DNA of 64,000 bases from Ianthella basta (GCA_964019415.1 OZ025870.1:6313415-6377414), one strand, 5' to 3'; counted from the stretch's first letter, positions 22,900 through 35,933 are shown. Made by a program: numbers and translations. The notes: generated from the sequence alone by a model not told the origin.

Positions 22900-24560
22900 A
22901 GCACACCCCGGCGCAGTTATTGCAGCGGCTATAAGGTTGTGTTGTGATGGAAGGCAGTTCGCTCGACCGCACTACGCGCACCATCTGGAGGAAATTTCGA
23001 AGGGTAGCTATAACTGTGCGAGCTTAAGCTTTAAACGCTATAGACCGTTAGCAAATGTTTGCGTACAGAATTCGTGGGGTTCACCAAGTTCTATGTCGTT
23101 CCTGTCACTTCTCTAAGACAGGGAACTAAAGTCCTTCAACGGGGCGGCCTTGATAGAAAGCGTCGTGTGAACCAAGTCGCCGAACTCCTGGGTGTTATCC
23201 CGCTGCTTCCTGTACGTCTTCAGACCAGAGGTGGTGTGGTTGCCTGTTCTACAACTTTCGAAGGCAGAAGACTCCAACGCTCCGCGCAGATCGACGTTTG
23301 AAAGCCGGTTTCAAGTCCTTCCCTCGGTTCTTCCGGCGTGAGAGGCAAACAAATGGCCGACAATATCCTTATATCTTCATTACTTCCGTCGATACATAAT
23401 TATATAAATGTAAGGACAGTTATACCACCGCAGTTTACGTATTATATGAACCGACATACCACCGGAAGCGTTCCACGAAGTTTCTTATAATTATTTTAAT
23501 TTCCTATATTTTACACAATGGTAGCCTATGTGGCGTCACCTCCTCGTGGGCTGCCTTTTCGCTGGTTTATAACGCGGGTGAATAACGCTACTTTCAGTCT
23601 GTAGCACAACCAACCGCCACCATACATACATAGTCAATTCAATGTAAGCTTTTATATAGGCACACTACGTATATGACCATACGGGTGTCGCTGTCTGGTA
23701 AGTTAACACATTTGTATTACGTACGTAGCTAGCTGTCCCAAAGTAGATGTTGCGATCTGTAAGCATAAAACCTCTATTGGTAGCGTTTTTATGGAAAAAA
23801 AAAAAACAGAGAGTCAGTAGCTAAGCTGAAAGTACTATGAGTTGATAGAACTGTTTCTGATTATGGTGCCGGAGCAAGGCCCTACCTGTGATATCTTATC
23901 ATAACTGCTAACAATTTCTACCTCAAATTCAACGATGAAGGGCTCATCGCACTCACATTTCAACATGGTCACCTCCTTTCCTAGATCGGCCACTTGCGAC
24001 GGTGATTCCTTAAATTTTACACGGAGTTGGTACAGGAGTACACTACAAAATTCTTCATCTGTACAACTGACGGAAGTCCGCTCTTGTCGCTATCTATATC
24101 TATGCTTTTGTCTATCTTTTGTGTGGCCGTGCACGCACTCTAGCTATCACTTCCGCTACGACGTCGTGTAACGGATGTGGTCAGGGCTAGCACGTTGTCT
24201 ACGAGTAGCGATTCCAATCCAGATTTCGAACTATTCGACTTGCACTCATTCACCGTATTACTGCACAGTACGTTTCTTTGTGAGTACAACGGTCTTTATC
24301 CCATCGAAATTGGTTAAGGTTAACCCACACTCCGCTCTCCATTTAGCCGGATAGGTGACGTTAATGTTGTACCGCCTTTGACTTAAGAAAGTAGATACTT
24401 CCTGCGGAAACACGTACCGAACTCGTGGCTCGCGAGCTGCGCCTCGTAGCGCCGTATCTTGGCCGTTTCTGGACTGATTCGGACGGGTTATGGCTGAAAT
24501 TGAAGCTCTCAACAAGACACAACGAAGTTTTTCATAGACTGTGCCACAGAAGTGAATGAT
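22900..24560. promoter_or_regulatory. CpG-rich region with unassigned exon-like frames
   Basis: CpG is clearly denser than in the rest of the window, as around promoters or first exons. Two minus-strand stretches look coding: about 23,925-24,087 (frame with SVLLYQLRVKFKESPSQ, ending TTTGAG before GTAGAA) and 24,258-24,515 (frame with REPRVRYVFPQEVSTF, open while the other two frames are closed). A plus frame at 23,059-23,301 also looks coded. I could not join any of them or name a family. Confidence 0.4.
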
Positions 24561-25615
24561 GGTTTAGCAGTTTCACTTGAATCTACTGTCTCTCTGACTT
24601 GCATAGATCCTCCAAGACTTAGAGGATCTAGCTGGGCAGAAATCCACTTTTTGCAGAATCAGCATCAGTAGGAACAAGACTACTGATGCATACTGTGATG
24701 ATACACCATCACAATAGATGTATATATGGGGCTTGCGTACAAGAGATCCTACAAAGTTCTATTTTATAACGTAGTACTAATTTACTATTCATAATAATGG
24801 CATTGTAGTGCATGATCTGATCTGCATGCATGCCCAACTCTACCAGCAGACTCAGTTCAGGCTAGGGCCACTTGTAGAGTTGCAGGGTTGACCGGGTAAG
24901 AAGTACAAGGCAGAAAAATTAAATTGCTGGCATGCAAGGGTGTCGGGATATACCTAGCATTGGTCTGGCAGAAGTATAATAATGTGCAAAAAGTGTTGGC
25001 CTACCCCATCCTGGGAGGTGGGGGCATGCCCGCGGCAAATGTTTGGAATATTACACCTTCTGAGAATTCTCCTCAGGCAATATTGAGGTACAAAAGAAGC
25101 CTTAGATAGCTACCAAGCATAAAATAGCTACGTATATACACCCATATACCCCCTCCCCTCCTCCCACCCACACACTTACTGCTTGCAGTAACTGAGCTAG
25201 CATCTAGAATTCAATATAGCTATTTCCATAGCTACATAAATTGCTGGAAGCAGTAGCTAGCTAACACTGTAAAACTGTGAGGCAAGCTTCCTAGGAGTTG
25301 GTTCCATTGTGGCTACAACATGTAATTGCATGGGACTTGTTGCTCTGCAAGTGGAAGCTGCATGTTATGAATACAATATAGAGTGAGCTGGTAGTGCATC
25401 CCACTAGACTGCTCAATAATTATATGCAAACGTCATAGATATGAGCATACTGTGCATACAGTGAGTTTGCATTGAAGTGCCAGTTTACTAGTCTGTACTT
25501 GTAAAACGTCATTGTTACCTTTCAGCCAAGAAACTAACCTACCAGGGGAGGGAGCACTACCTAATTATATACTTATTTAGTTGTGTACTGCATGCATGGC
25601 AATAACAAACGAACT
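24560..25615. other. Intergenic, nothing recognised
   Basis: Short frames only; several pyrimidine-rich and AGCTAG-rich stretches. Confidence 0.5.
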
Positions 25616-25620
25616 TGGAA

Positions 25621-26961
25621 TCACTGCACCAGCTGCCTTAGTTACCAGAATTGTAAAAGATCTTGTTAACTTGAAATAACAGCTTACTTAATATGGTTTA
25701 ACAGAGTTGTAAGTTAACAGACTTGCTTAACACTGTTAATCCAAGTAATGAATGTATAATCATAATTATTCATCATATCAATATTGATATTCATTGTGCC
25801 ATATACAAGCTGTACAAATGACTGATTATACTGTGAGGTATATATTATGTACATTTGTATGCTGTTAGACTAAGTACTGTTCTAGCTATGGTGTTCGTGA
25901 GACTTGCAAGCCATCGACAGGCATGAGAACAGAATGGAGGGAATTTTGTGTACAGTAAACTGATAGTGAAGAGGCATGACAGCAGATGGAGCCCAATTAC
26001 TTTGGAATGGTTGTAACCCCTGAGTACAGCAATAGTTACCTTCCAACCTTTCCAAACTAAGTGGGCTGTATACCTCTTCACTATCAGTTTACTGTACACA
26101 AAATACCCTTCATTCTGTTCTCATGTCTGTCTCCTCATGCCATGTACTATGTATACTTTAAGGCATACTTTAGAAACGCTAGCCATCTGCTGTAAGGCCT
26201 CTTCACTATCAGCTTACTGTACACAAAATGCCCTCCATTCTGTTCTCATGCCTGTAAATGGCTTGCATGCCTCACATACACCATAGCTAGAACAGTACTA
26301 ACAACATACGAATGTGCATATACCTCACAGTATATTCTCATTCAACTATATGCACACAAATGTACGTACATACAGCAGTATAGTAGCTTAAAATCATGAG
26401 CTTGCATGTGTGTACTGACTGCAGTGCTGCATTCTACTTTAAATTTGCATTCTGTTACTAGTTCTTCTACTCATTCTGTAGCATGCAGAAGTCAGCAATG
26501 TATATGATTTGTGTGTGCATGTACACGCAAAAGCACACATGTACACCTTCCTGAAGTCTACATGCATGCATGCACAGGATGCATACAGGCAGCTGAATGT
26601 CTGCTGTTTGATTAATGCCTGGGAGTATGTGCAAAGCAAATTGTTTTATTTATCTTGCAGCATGCAGGCCAAGATAGGAGCAATGGGCAGTCCTTCATCT
26701 TGCTCCACGCTGAAGTGATTTTCAAAACAGTAATTATGTTCCTAGGCTGAAACCTACAGTACATTTGTATCGTGAGTTTGTATATGTCACCATGAATATC
26801 AATATTGATATTATGAATATGATTATACATTCATTACTTGGATTAACAGTGTTAAGCAAGTCTGTTAACTTACAACTCTGTTAAACCATGTTAAGTAAGC
26901 TGTTATTGCAAGTTAACAAGATCTTTTACAACTCTGCTAATTAAGGCAGTTGGTGCGGTGA
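25621..26961. mobile_element. Fold-back element with ~180-bp TIRs and nested inner inverted repeats
   Basis: 25,621-25,800 matches the reverse complement of about 26,790-26,961 at over 90% by eye, including TCACYGCACCA ends. Inside, 25,829-25,992 is inverted against 26,180-26,336, and a third partial copy lies at 26,058-26,125. No transposase frame. No clean target duplication; TGGAA occurs near both ends but one base out of register. Confidence 0.8.
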
Positions 26962-26964
26962 ATG

Positions 26965-27420
26965 GAACGAATAGGAATCGGTTTGGGACCGCCAAAGCCT
27001 AAATGTAGGACCAGTACCATAGCTTTAAACTCATTTCCACAAGCAGAAATGAGCTAGATGGCCGAACGAGTACATCATATCTACTCCTCAGGAGTTGGCC
27101 AAATAATATATGAATGAAGCTAGTGTGTTGCAGCTCCAGCTACTAAGAAAAATGCAGTTTTCCCTTTTAATCGGCGACACAAACTACAAGGTAAACGTTA
27201 CAAACTAGCTTCAACCAGTTTTAGAAGCCTTCATTTATCTTTTACACTTGGGAACCTTAAAAAAATCACGAAGGTTGCTTCTCGTCTGTGGAAATCGCTT
27301 CGCGTGAACACGGCAGAGGGTGCCATTTTGTTCATATACGAGCCATGTTGTTCAAAGGTACGCGAGGAATTTGGAATGGGAATCGGTTTGGAATCGCTAG
27401 CGAATATTATTGTAAGGGCA
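26965..27420. repeat. Short direct repeats GGAATCGGTTTGG
   Basis: GGAATCGGTTTGGGACCGCC near 26,971 and GGAATCGGTTTGGAATCGC near 27,379 are direct repeats about 410 bp apart, with a CpG-containing stretch between. Possibly the ends of an element of unknown type. Confidence 0.35.
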
Positions 27421-29570
27421 ATTTGGCAATTGAACTTCCCCAGGTAAGGTCATGAACCCGCATGTACTTTCAGTATGGAAATGACAATTATAATCTTACA
27501 CTTAGGGTGAACATACTTAGCAGTATAATGTAATAATAATAAAACAATGCGATGCAGTGACCAAATCTGTGCATGTACAGATGGAGTTAATGATATTATT
27601 ATAAATACTTGCATGTGATCAGTCCTGGTATGGATCTCAGACCTATAATTATAGGACGCTGTTTAGATCTGTTTGTGTGCATGCTTTCTTCACTCACACA
27701 CTTATATTTAGGCTTGAGTTTCCTGATGGACACATTTCCAGACAATCCACTTGCCTGCATTATCAGGACTATCATTCTGACAGGTTTTGTCTAGCAACTG
27801 TAACATATCTTCTACTTTGCATGCACTGTACATGTGTAAAAAGAATCTGCCTCTGTCTTTACCTGTTTGGCACTGTTTCTCTGACGTCCAGATCCACGAG
27901 GTGTAAGCGTAAACTGTCTTTCAAGGTGTCCACAATGCACTTTTGCATTCATTTTTAAATATATAGCAGGCTGCAAGTTGTTGATACAGCATTTATGTTA
28001 ATGTCAAACTATGAGTAGCTGGTGATCGAACATCAAAATTGAATTTTTATGTATACATGCAACAGACAGAAGTGACCAACTTCGTAGAAAGGGCTATTCA
28101 CTGATTGTGTTCATGTGCATGTTCAAGTGTGGTGTGCCTGTTTGTGAGCCTAAAAACAAGACACGTAGCAGCTGCTGTTGTTTGTATAGCAACAGCTACA
28201 GTAACCTATATACAGTTTGCACAACCACCGTTCAAAATTTCATAACATTGTCATAGCAAATGGAATTAGAGTGTTGTTGGATGCACATATGAAATTGTAA
28301 CTGAAATCAGGTCATGTGTTATATAAAATCTGACAACTAAACAACTAGCTGCATGACCTTTCAGACCTGACCCGATTTGCATAATTATAATGCAGTCTAA
28401 TGAAAGGTTGCATCTGGCATAGTGCAGGCGTGAGGCATGCATGACATAAGAAAATTCATCAATTTCAGCAACATGAATGAGCTCAGTGCATTCCACAAGT
28501 TATAGTGCATTACTAAGCCAAGAGACATGTTCATAAGAAAAGTGCCACATACCAAAGCATGCCAAAACATGCCAACGCATTCATGCAATCATGTCGCGTG
28601 TAGTCATTGTCATAAGCATACACTGCCATGGTGATATGCATTGACATGGCAAGGCGACAGGACAGTGATAGTAGTTGCAGTGTCGGGCAGCATCGGCATG
28701 GCAAGAAAGTTGTGCGAGATGAACACTGAAGTTTCATAGTACATAAAGCTGTTTCAAAATATGAGCTAAGGTCTCCTGGTCAATTTGTATATACCCCATA
28801 TAGATAGCTATAGGTGTATGAGATATGTATCAGACAGCATAGCAGTGCTGTCTATGTAGGGATGGTGGTGCATGGTTGTTTATATGCTGTAATACAATGG
28901 AAAATATAACGCTATTCTTGTACAGGATGGGAAACAGATGAATTGTGCTCCCCAAGATGAAGTGGCAGTTTTGCGCTATATAGGACTGACCTTACGCACT
29001 CCCCAGCAAAAGTGCGCACCCCATGATTACAACTTTGGCATTCTTCGGATCCAAATAATTGTCGCATAATGGCTGTGGGTCAACAATCACCACTGGGAGC
29101 CGGGAGTGATGACACTGGAGGCTCAAGACTCAATCATAATGTATATGGAATAGGATATCACTCTTGGGTGCCAGTTAGTGACTATATAAACATATAATAA
29201 TTATACTGCCCAAATGAAGCAGAGATCGGAGGATGCCTAATGATTGGTACAGTGTTGGAGAGTCCGAAAGTGCATGTGAAACTTGTGTTCTGTGTATAAC
29301 CGTGTACCACAATTTTTGTTGCAACCAAAGAGGTGCGTTACTATTATTACGTAGCTCGTATGCATTAATTACTTGAATCTGAATCCTAGTACAATGATGT
29401 AATGGTACATCTTAAATGTGGCCGCATAATTGGTGAAACAACTACATTGACGCTGCTATGTTTGCAGCCCATATTGAGTCAGATTCACATGTACCTGTGG
29501 ACTAAATAATTTCATGTGGATACAAAAGAAAAGAGATGAAATGTTCACTATTTAGCTGCAGTGGAGTTTA
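27420..29570. other. Intergenic, nothing recognised
   Basis: Downstream of the collagen/fibrinogen-like gene. Short frames on both strands, no exon pair supported. Confidence 0.5.
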
Positions 29571-29575
29571 TATCT

Positions 29576-30922
29576 TCAATAGACCAGTATCTCAAGCTGA
29601 TCTACTCCGACACCCTCATTTGTACCTCCGCCTTCACCAAAGCACCACCGCACTTCAATATCATCACTCACTTCCTGGCTCAATGTGTTGGTGAACCATG
29701 GGCCACCACGATCACAACAAGTGCTTCCACTTAAACACCCATGTGAGTCCCACAGTGGGTCATCCAGGTACCACTGGCCATAGCTCCATGATCCAGTGTC
29801 TCCCGATTCGCAGAAGTAGTTCTCTCCCACAAATGAAGGTGCAGCTATCCCAGGATGAGGGGCAGAGCAAGGACAGTTTTTCATTCCACGATCAAAGCTA
29901 CTGTCTTTGGTTATTCCTGCTGCAAATGTCCAAATGTGTTTTCGTGGACTGCCGCTTGTTACTGACAGGCCATCAGCATAATATCCATCAAGAGAGGTCT
30001 GCCTATATGCCATGGTGTTGTAGAATGCATCTGGGGTTCCTAGCTGGTAGCCACGAGCTCTGCCACAGACCTTGGTGTAGGGAAGTGAATGTGTTGGGAA
30101 GGTCAAGGGATTGCAGCCCCTACCTCTCCGTCCACCCCTGCACATACGAGTGGAGCTCACTGTAGTTAAAGTTAGTCCTCGAGGACAAGTTCTGCTGGTG
30201 TTAGTCATATCAATATGGGCAACCCTCATCCATCCTCCAGTGGTGTTGCTGCAATTGATTGCATTCATTTCACAGTATGCTTGCACTGGTCCTGTGGTGG
30301 TGTTGATCCAATAATTCCCAGATGGAGCAGTTGGATCGCATTTATAGATTGCTTTGCACGATGCAGCAGGGCTTGCCTTGCTAGCTTTGATATTTTTACA
30401 CTCAGCATGTGGGTGTGCACTTTGGTCCTTCGGGGGAGTCGATGTACTGTTACATCTCTGCATGCTTAATTGCTCCCTCAGTGAATCCAAAATTTCTTCT
30501 TTCAACTGTTCTCGATCAGCAGTTGTCAGTCTTCCAGGCAATCCAGGTAATCCATCACGCCCATTGCGGCCAGGAGGCCCTGCAATGCCATCTAATCCAT
30601 CACTTCCAGGACGCCCTGGAGCACCATCACTCCCATCACTTCCGGGACGACCTGCGGCACCATCATTTCCATCACGACCAGGTTCTCCATCGCGCCCATC
30701 ATGTCCAGGATCTCCATCGCGTCCATCACGTCCAGGAGTTCCATCACGTCCAGGAATTCCATCACGTCCAGGATGACCGTCTTTGCCATCCCTTCCTGAT
30801 ATGCCAGTGGTACAACACGATGCACTGGTTGAGCAAGTGTCAGTGGCAACTGATGCAAGGCATAAGACAGTGAAGCAAGAAAGAGCTACTAGGAGCTTGA
30901 TGGTGAAGGGAGTTGTTGTCAT
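29576..30922 (-). CDS. Secreted collagen-stalk protein with fibrinogen-like C-terminal region
   Basis: Single-exon frame of 448 residues. An N-terminal signal peptide (hydrophobic run LLVALSCFTVLCLASV) precedes paired cysteines, then about 31 Gly-X-Y triplets (residues about 41-132) rich in GRD and GxP. A short amphipathic segment (REQLKEEILDSLREQL) could align the trimer. From about residue 190 the sequence starts like a fibrinogen-related domain (CKAIYKC, SGNYWIN, VQAYCEMN). It continues into a Cys-rich region with FVGENYFCESG, DPLWDSHGC, CCDRGGPWF and DIEVRWC rather than the classical fibrinogen C-terminus; I believe related regions occur in cnidarian and sponge proteins. Likely a secreted trimeric matrix or recognition protein. 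The ATG is chosen because the signal peptide begins there. A TIR element starts 133 bp upstream. Confidence 0.85.
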   Translation of the reverse strand: MTTTPFTIKLLVALSCFTVLCLASVATDTCSTSASCCTTGISGRDGKDGHPGRDGIPGRDGTPGRDGRDGDPGHDGRDGEPGRDGNDGAAGRPGSDGSDGAPGRPGSDGLDGIAGPPGRNGRDGLPGLPGRLTTADREQLKEEILDSLREQLSMQRCNSTSTPPKDQSAHPHAECKNIKASKASPAASCKAIYKCDPTAPSGNYWINTTTGPVQAYCEMNAINCSNTTGGWMRVAHIDMTNTSRTCPRGLTLTTVSSTRMCRGGRRGRGCNPLTFPTHSLPYTKVCGRARGYQLGTPDAFYNTMAYRQTSLDGYYADGLSVTSGSPRKHIWTFAAGITKDSSFDRGMKNCPCSAPHPGIAAPSFVGENYFCESGDTGSWSYGQWYLDDPLWDSHGCLSGSTCCDRGGPWFTNTLSQEVSDDIEVRWCFGEGGGTNEGVGVDQLEILVY

Positions 30923-31054
30923 TGTCGAGCTCTTCCGCTTTTACTTATACGATAGCTCTCACTGCTCTTGGTTTCTTCTCTGGTGCTCTTTAACTCTGTG
31001 CTTGCTGTTGGAGTTGGTAAGTAGTGGCAGTGCAGAAGTCTTCCATTCCTTTTA

Positions 31055-31908
31055 CGCATGTGGGACATGTCCAGTTTTGTTTACATAAGGGAAATCATAA
31101 CATAAATGTTGTGAATTTCTCTGTTTCCGTGGCAACGCGCGCAATGTCATGTGATGTGCACGTGATTTGCGAAGTCTTAAGAAAGAAATTGTCCTAGAAC
31201 GCCGTATCTGGCAGCTAGGTATGTACCTAAGGACGAAAGAAGCCGTACCGCGCAGTCATGATCGAATCGTTCGAGCGAAAATGCCAAACAGCGCGATGTG
31301 CTATCTTGCCGTCAGCCATTTTTTTAGAAATATCACGAGGACGTCACGAGACATGGCCCCGAGGGCGGATAGCTGCGGTTATCCACGAAAAGAACGTTCT
31401 GGCTATCGGTGTTGGCAGTAAGAGGCACGTTGATGGCTCGTTTCGCATGCTAAGGAAATTATCTATCTTTTCCATGCATGCATTGTTCGTCCTCACTTCC
31501 TGTGAGGAGTTACATTGCGCGAAAGTTGGCCAGAGAGAAACGAAAGTTAGTTTTCTTGCTGTAACTTTGCATAGGATTGGTTTAACAACAATGCATGCAT
31601 ACAAAAGTTAGATCGTATGTGTATGAACAGATTAATGTTGTCCTTTTTCCTTTTAAACGTTCCACCGATAGCCAGAAAGATATTTCCCGCTAATTTGATG
31701 GCTTCGTTGGCGGTGACATTATTCAATGTAGCAAGGCGCCATCATCAGATATCGTACGTAGAATTGGAGAGCTAAGTCTGTTCTTTCTTCTGGTACTCGT
31801 CTGACTTTGATTGAACAAAATTTGCAGGAGATATAAGCAATTATACGAAGGTCAAAAATCGGCCGCCATTGTTGAGCGTTTGTTTACATAGGACATGTCC
31901 CACATGCG
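31055..31908. mobile_element. TIR element family B, copy 1 (854 bp)
   Basis: Inverted ends CGCATGTGGGACATGTCC, flanked by TA on each side (31,053-31,054; 31,909-31,910). It is collinear with 58,643-59,560: shared blocks include CATGTGATGTGC-CGTGATT, AGGAGATATAAGCAA, AATCGGCCGC and TGTTTACATA. No transposase frame, so non-autonomous. TA flanks suggest a Tc1/mariner-type mobiliser; the other copy has TT/TT, so the class is tentative. Confidence 0.8.
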
Positions 31909-32107
31909 TATACTTGCTGTGCCTTTGAAAAGCCACAATAACATTTTGATGTTGTATTACCAGTTAGGGGCTCTAAGGGTACCACCAGTTGGTTACAATA
32001 TATTACTGTACTTTGTCAGTGTATATATGTGTGCATTACCTTTCACTAATTAGCTGGAAATAAATAAACTCTTTTTCTCAGCATGGTGCTACTTGTGGAG
32101 TATTGAG

Positions 32108-32304
<197 letters not shown>

Positions 32305-32309
32305 CACAG

Positions 32310-33415
32310 TCAAAACAGCAGAACGTTAGGCAAATGTAGGATAACTGAAAAGTCAAGGTAGAGTGCTGTAAGTTGAAAAGATGGTTTTGCGATCATGCCA
32401 CCATCACAGAGAAGAATGATGGTGAAGTTGCGATTGTCTGAGAGTCTCTAATAATATCTATTGTCTGTTGATGGTAGGTTGCAAATTGTGCGCATGGTAC
32501 ATCTCAAACTTCTGCCACACAGTACACACACCAGTTCTGTTGGGTCCAGCTATCAGGTAGAGCACAATATGCAGTGCCCAATAGCCATGTGGGTGTCCAT
32601 CAGTTATCACCCATTCACAACTGATGATAAAGTAACACCAGAAATGCAAGTCACTACAATTACTGCAATTCTACAGTCTATTTTGCACTCCAATGATCGA
32701 CAGTTGTTAACACCACTGTCAAACCTTCAAGGTATATAGATTCATTGTACATATGCAATATCAGATTAGTGGGCAAATGAACCTTCAACAATGACAGCTA
32801 TATAGTGACTGAGTTTATCGACCTTCATTGATGAGATAACTGTAGTGAGCACAACCAGAGAATAAAAGAGGGCAGCACATGTTCTTGATGAGGTAACACG
32901 CTGGAATGGTAACTACGGATTGATGAGCATGCCCAATTATGACTACACTTATGCTGTTCAGTGTGGTACTTGGTATATATAGTCATATAGCTAAAGTTAA
33001 TTCATAACTGGATGGCTAAAACATGCAGTTGCTAAAGCATGTCCTTCCCAAAGGTTAAAACTAAATTATGGAGTATGGAGATGGACCAATAGTATTGCTA
33101 GCACATGCATGAGCTGATAACACCACATGCTTCATCAATACAGCAGCTCTACCATCACATGCATGTGCCAGATGTGCATGCATGTTCTCAGTTTTCACAC
33201 TCTATGTTTATGTGACCATGATAAGTTATACAATGACATCACAGGCTGTGCACTTTCCGTTCATGATCAGTTGAGCTCACTGTGAGCTTCTCATAGTCCA
33301 CAATGTTTCTGGAAACGTAATAATCTTGATTGAATGCTGTGTACAGTGTGATCAAGAACCCCCTAATGTTAATTATGTATACCGTGTCTTGTGCTGTGAA
33401 GTGCTCACTGTTATA
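32310..33415. other. Intergenic, nothing firm
   Basis: A plus frame at 32,461-32,739 (with QVTTITAILQSILHSNDRQL) looks slightly coding-like and contains a possible donor after CTATCAG, but nothing could be joined to it. Confidence 0.35.
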
Positions 33416-33424
33416 TACTCACAA

Positions 33425-34160
33425 GCTATATCCCACCATATAAAATGCTGTGCACAATGCAATTCCTCATAGAAATATAATGCTGCAGCACCGGTACCTC
33501 TTCAGTAACTTAATTTGTTATTGTACTATGAAGCGATTTGTATCTACTATAACATAGTTTAGTGTATAATCCATCCCATTTGATGGTGTGTATGTAGTCT
33601 ACAGTGTACATATAAATGCAAATCCTCACAGTAACATTATTATTCATGCACCTATTCAGTAACTTAGGGTTACGTACTTACCTTAACTTGTTAATGTGCT
33701 CTGAAGTGATTATAAACTGTCTCTTATGCTCTATCCCACAAGACAGTATGCTGTGTACAGTGTATAATCATGGAGTTCTCACAGTAATAGGATAATACTG
33801 TGCATCTATCTCTTCTGTAATATATTTGCGTGCTCTGAAGTGATTATAAACTGTCTTATGTCCTATCCCATATGAGATGGTATGCTGTATACAATGCAAT
33901 CATGGAGTTTCTCACAGTAATAGAATTGTGCACCTCTTCTGTAACTTTGTTACTGATCCGTGAAGTGGATTACATGGCTGTCTCTCTTACTCTATAATTA
34001 TATTATTTGTATATGAGATAGTACATGGAAGTCCTCACAGTTATATGATTATGCACTTCTTCTGTGACTTGCTATTGTACTGTGAAGTGATTGTGTCTTG
34101 ATCCTATAATGTAATTTAATCTATAAATGACTCTATCCCATCAGATGGTGCACTGTAAAA
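33425..34160. repeat. Decayed tandem array, ~140-bp period, about five units
   Basis: The marker CTATCCCA (or variants) recurs near 33,427, 33,571, 33,731, 33,863, 33,991 and 34,133. Each is followed by a GATGGTATGCTGTGTACA-like block, CTCACAGTAATA, CACCTCTTCTGTAAC and GTGAAGTGATTATAAACTGT. Units differ by many substitutions, so the array is old. Confidence 0.75.
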
Positions 34161-34350
34161 ATGGTGGTGGAAATATTCCACCAATATTGTAGTCAGGTGT
34201 CGCATGACTACCAATATTGGTGGATTTTCATTGTCCCAAATAAGCCAATATTGGCGGAAATAATCCACCATTCAGGTGTGGTGGTCTATTACCACCATGC
34301 TTGGTGGCACATTGCCACCAAATGTGGTGGTAATAGTACACCATTAATGT
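34158..34350. repeat. Cluster of short palindromes around CCACCA/TGGTGG
   Basis: Several small inverted repeats in about 190 bp: CCACCAATATTG/CAATATTGGTGG, CCACCATGCTTGGTGG, CCACCAAATGTGGTGG. They could form a multi-hairpin structure. The cluster abuts the decayed 140-bp array. Confidence 0.65.
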
Positions 34351-34359
34351 AACCATGCA

Positions 34360-35400
34360 ATCCAAATTGGTTTCAATTCCAACTTCAATCAGGTTCCATA
34401 CAAATACGGAAAATAGTTTTAATATGACAAGTACAGTAAAGAGTAGAAAAAAGGCAAAAAAGATGATACAGAACTTGTCTCACACATGCATGCTCTTGTC
34501 TCTATGTTTCTCTGCAGATGATGAATCTCAGATCACCTTTTATATCACTGGTCCCTTGCATGTACATTGTCTTTTCAGTGCAGGCATGGGATAGCTTCAT
34601 GCACTATAGGTTCAGAGAAAGAAATGCCAGCAATAAATACACAAACATAGTAACAACAGTTACTCATAATCATCCACTGTCACAAATACACACAAACCTG
34701 TGTTTCTCTAATGTGGTACACATGAAGTTGTTGAAGCTTCGTCCAATTATACCCTTAATCTGGATGGAAGTAATAGCAACAATGTGCATAAATCCATGGG
34801 TGTATGCATGTACTCACCTTGCCATGGAGTCCATCCATGCATGCACTTGTGTTTCTGCATGAGCAAGGGATATAGAGAGAGTCATATAGCTTACTCATTC
34901 AACATTGATGCTGGTTGCCAAATGCACACCATATACACGAGGCAACATTTAGCACAGAAAAACGGTGTCACAATGCTGAGCTCCTGCATTCAAACATACA
35001 CATGCAAGCAGCATATCAAACATACCCTGCATTGTCAGAAGAGTTTGATCTGAAGCCATGCACTTCAAGCATAAATTGGGATTCTACAGAAGAGAGTTGA
35101 GAACCAAAAACACACTGCATACACACCTGATTTAAACTGCCACTTGAGAATCGAACACAAAAATGGGGAACACACTTACCAACTGACAGACACTGTCACA
35201 CAGGCACAGCTACCTCATTGCCACAAGCTTCACAAAAGACACTGCATAAAGACCATAGAGTAAGCTTACAGATGCATGGCAAGGTATGGCTATTCGAAAT
35301 GAGACATAAGTCATGTGCACACAGGTATAAGCACGCAATTGCAACGCCACACATGTACAGCGGATAGCTAGCTAGTAGGTTTAATTACCTGTGGTCCTTT
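34360..35400. other. Intergenic, nothing recognised
   Basis: Short overlapping plus frames rich in His/Cys from CA/TG-rich DNA; not believed to be genes. Confidence 0.45.
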
Positions 35401-35830
35401 GCCCTGAATCGCTTGCATCTCCTCTATCAATAGTGTAAGGGTCCAAGAACTTGACTTTAGAGGCAATGATTGACGTGTAGCAGCGAAAAAGCAGTTTACG
35501 ATATACGCCCACGTCGTATCAAGCGAAATTTAAAATACTATCACTGTATTGGTCCATGTGACCCATTTGACGATGCAGTAGGCGGAGTCAAAATGGCCGG
35601 CGACTAAAATGGCATCTTGTTAATCCGGCCGCTTCTTTTATATGGAAGTGAATGCGTGTCAGATCGGGTCTTTGTGTTTTTGTGAAGTCGAGGAGCCAAG
35701 CCTGGGCCTAAATATTAACGAAAGAGAGTTCTGTTCAGGTTAGCGTGAGAGGCTTATGCGTATGCATTAGATCGCTGAAGTCCCGTTTGACTGCGCTGCA
35801 TGACCGTGATCCTGACTTCCGCCTTTATTA
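35400..35830. promoter_or_regulatory. CpG-rich patch, possible promoter or first exon
   Basis: CpG density rises. On the minus strand an open stretch containing SLPLKSSSWTLTLLIEEMQ ends at ACCACAG before GTAATT (about 35,391). No family recognised. Confidence 0.3.
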
Positions 35831-35933
35831 TGTGCATGTCTCGATTGCATGCATGTACGTATGATAGCGCAAATGTTATAACTATGCATGTAATTCCTCA
35901 CTGATGTCAACTTTTGTTCTACACAGGCTACAT

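Noticed and set aside
29698-30873. Long plus-strand frames opposite the collagen gene
   Set aside because: Antisense shadows of the Gly-X-Y repeat; the minus strand has the signal peptide and domain structure.
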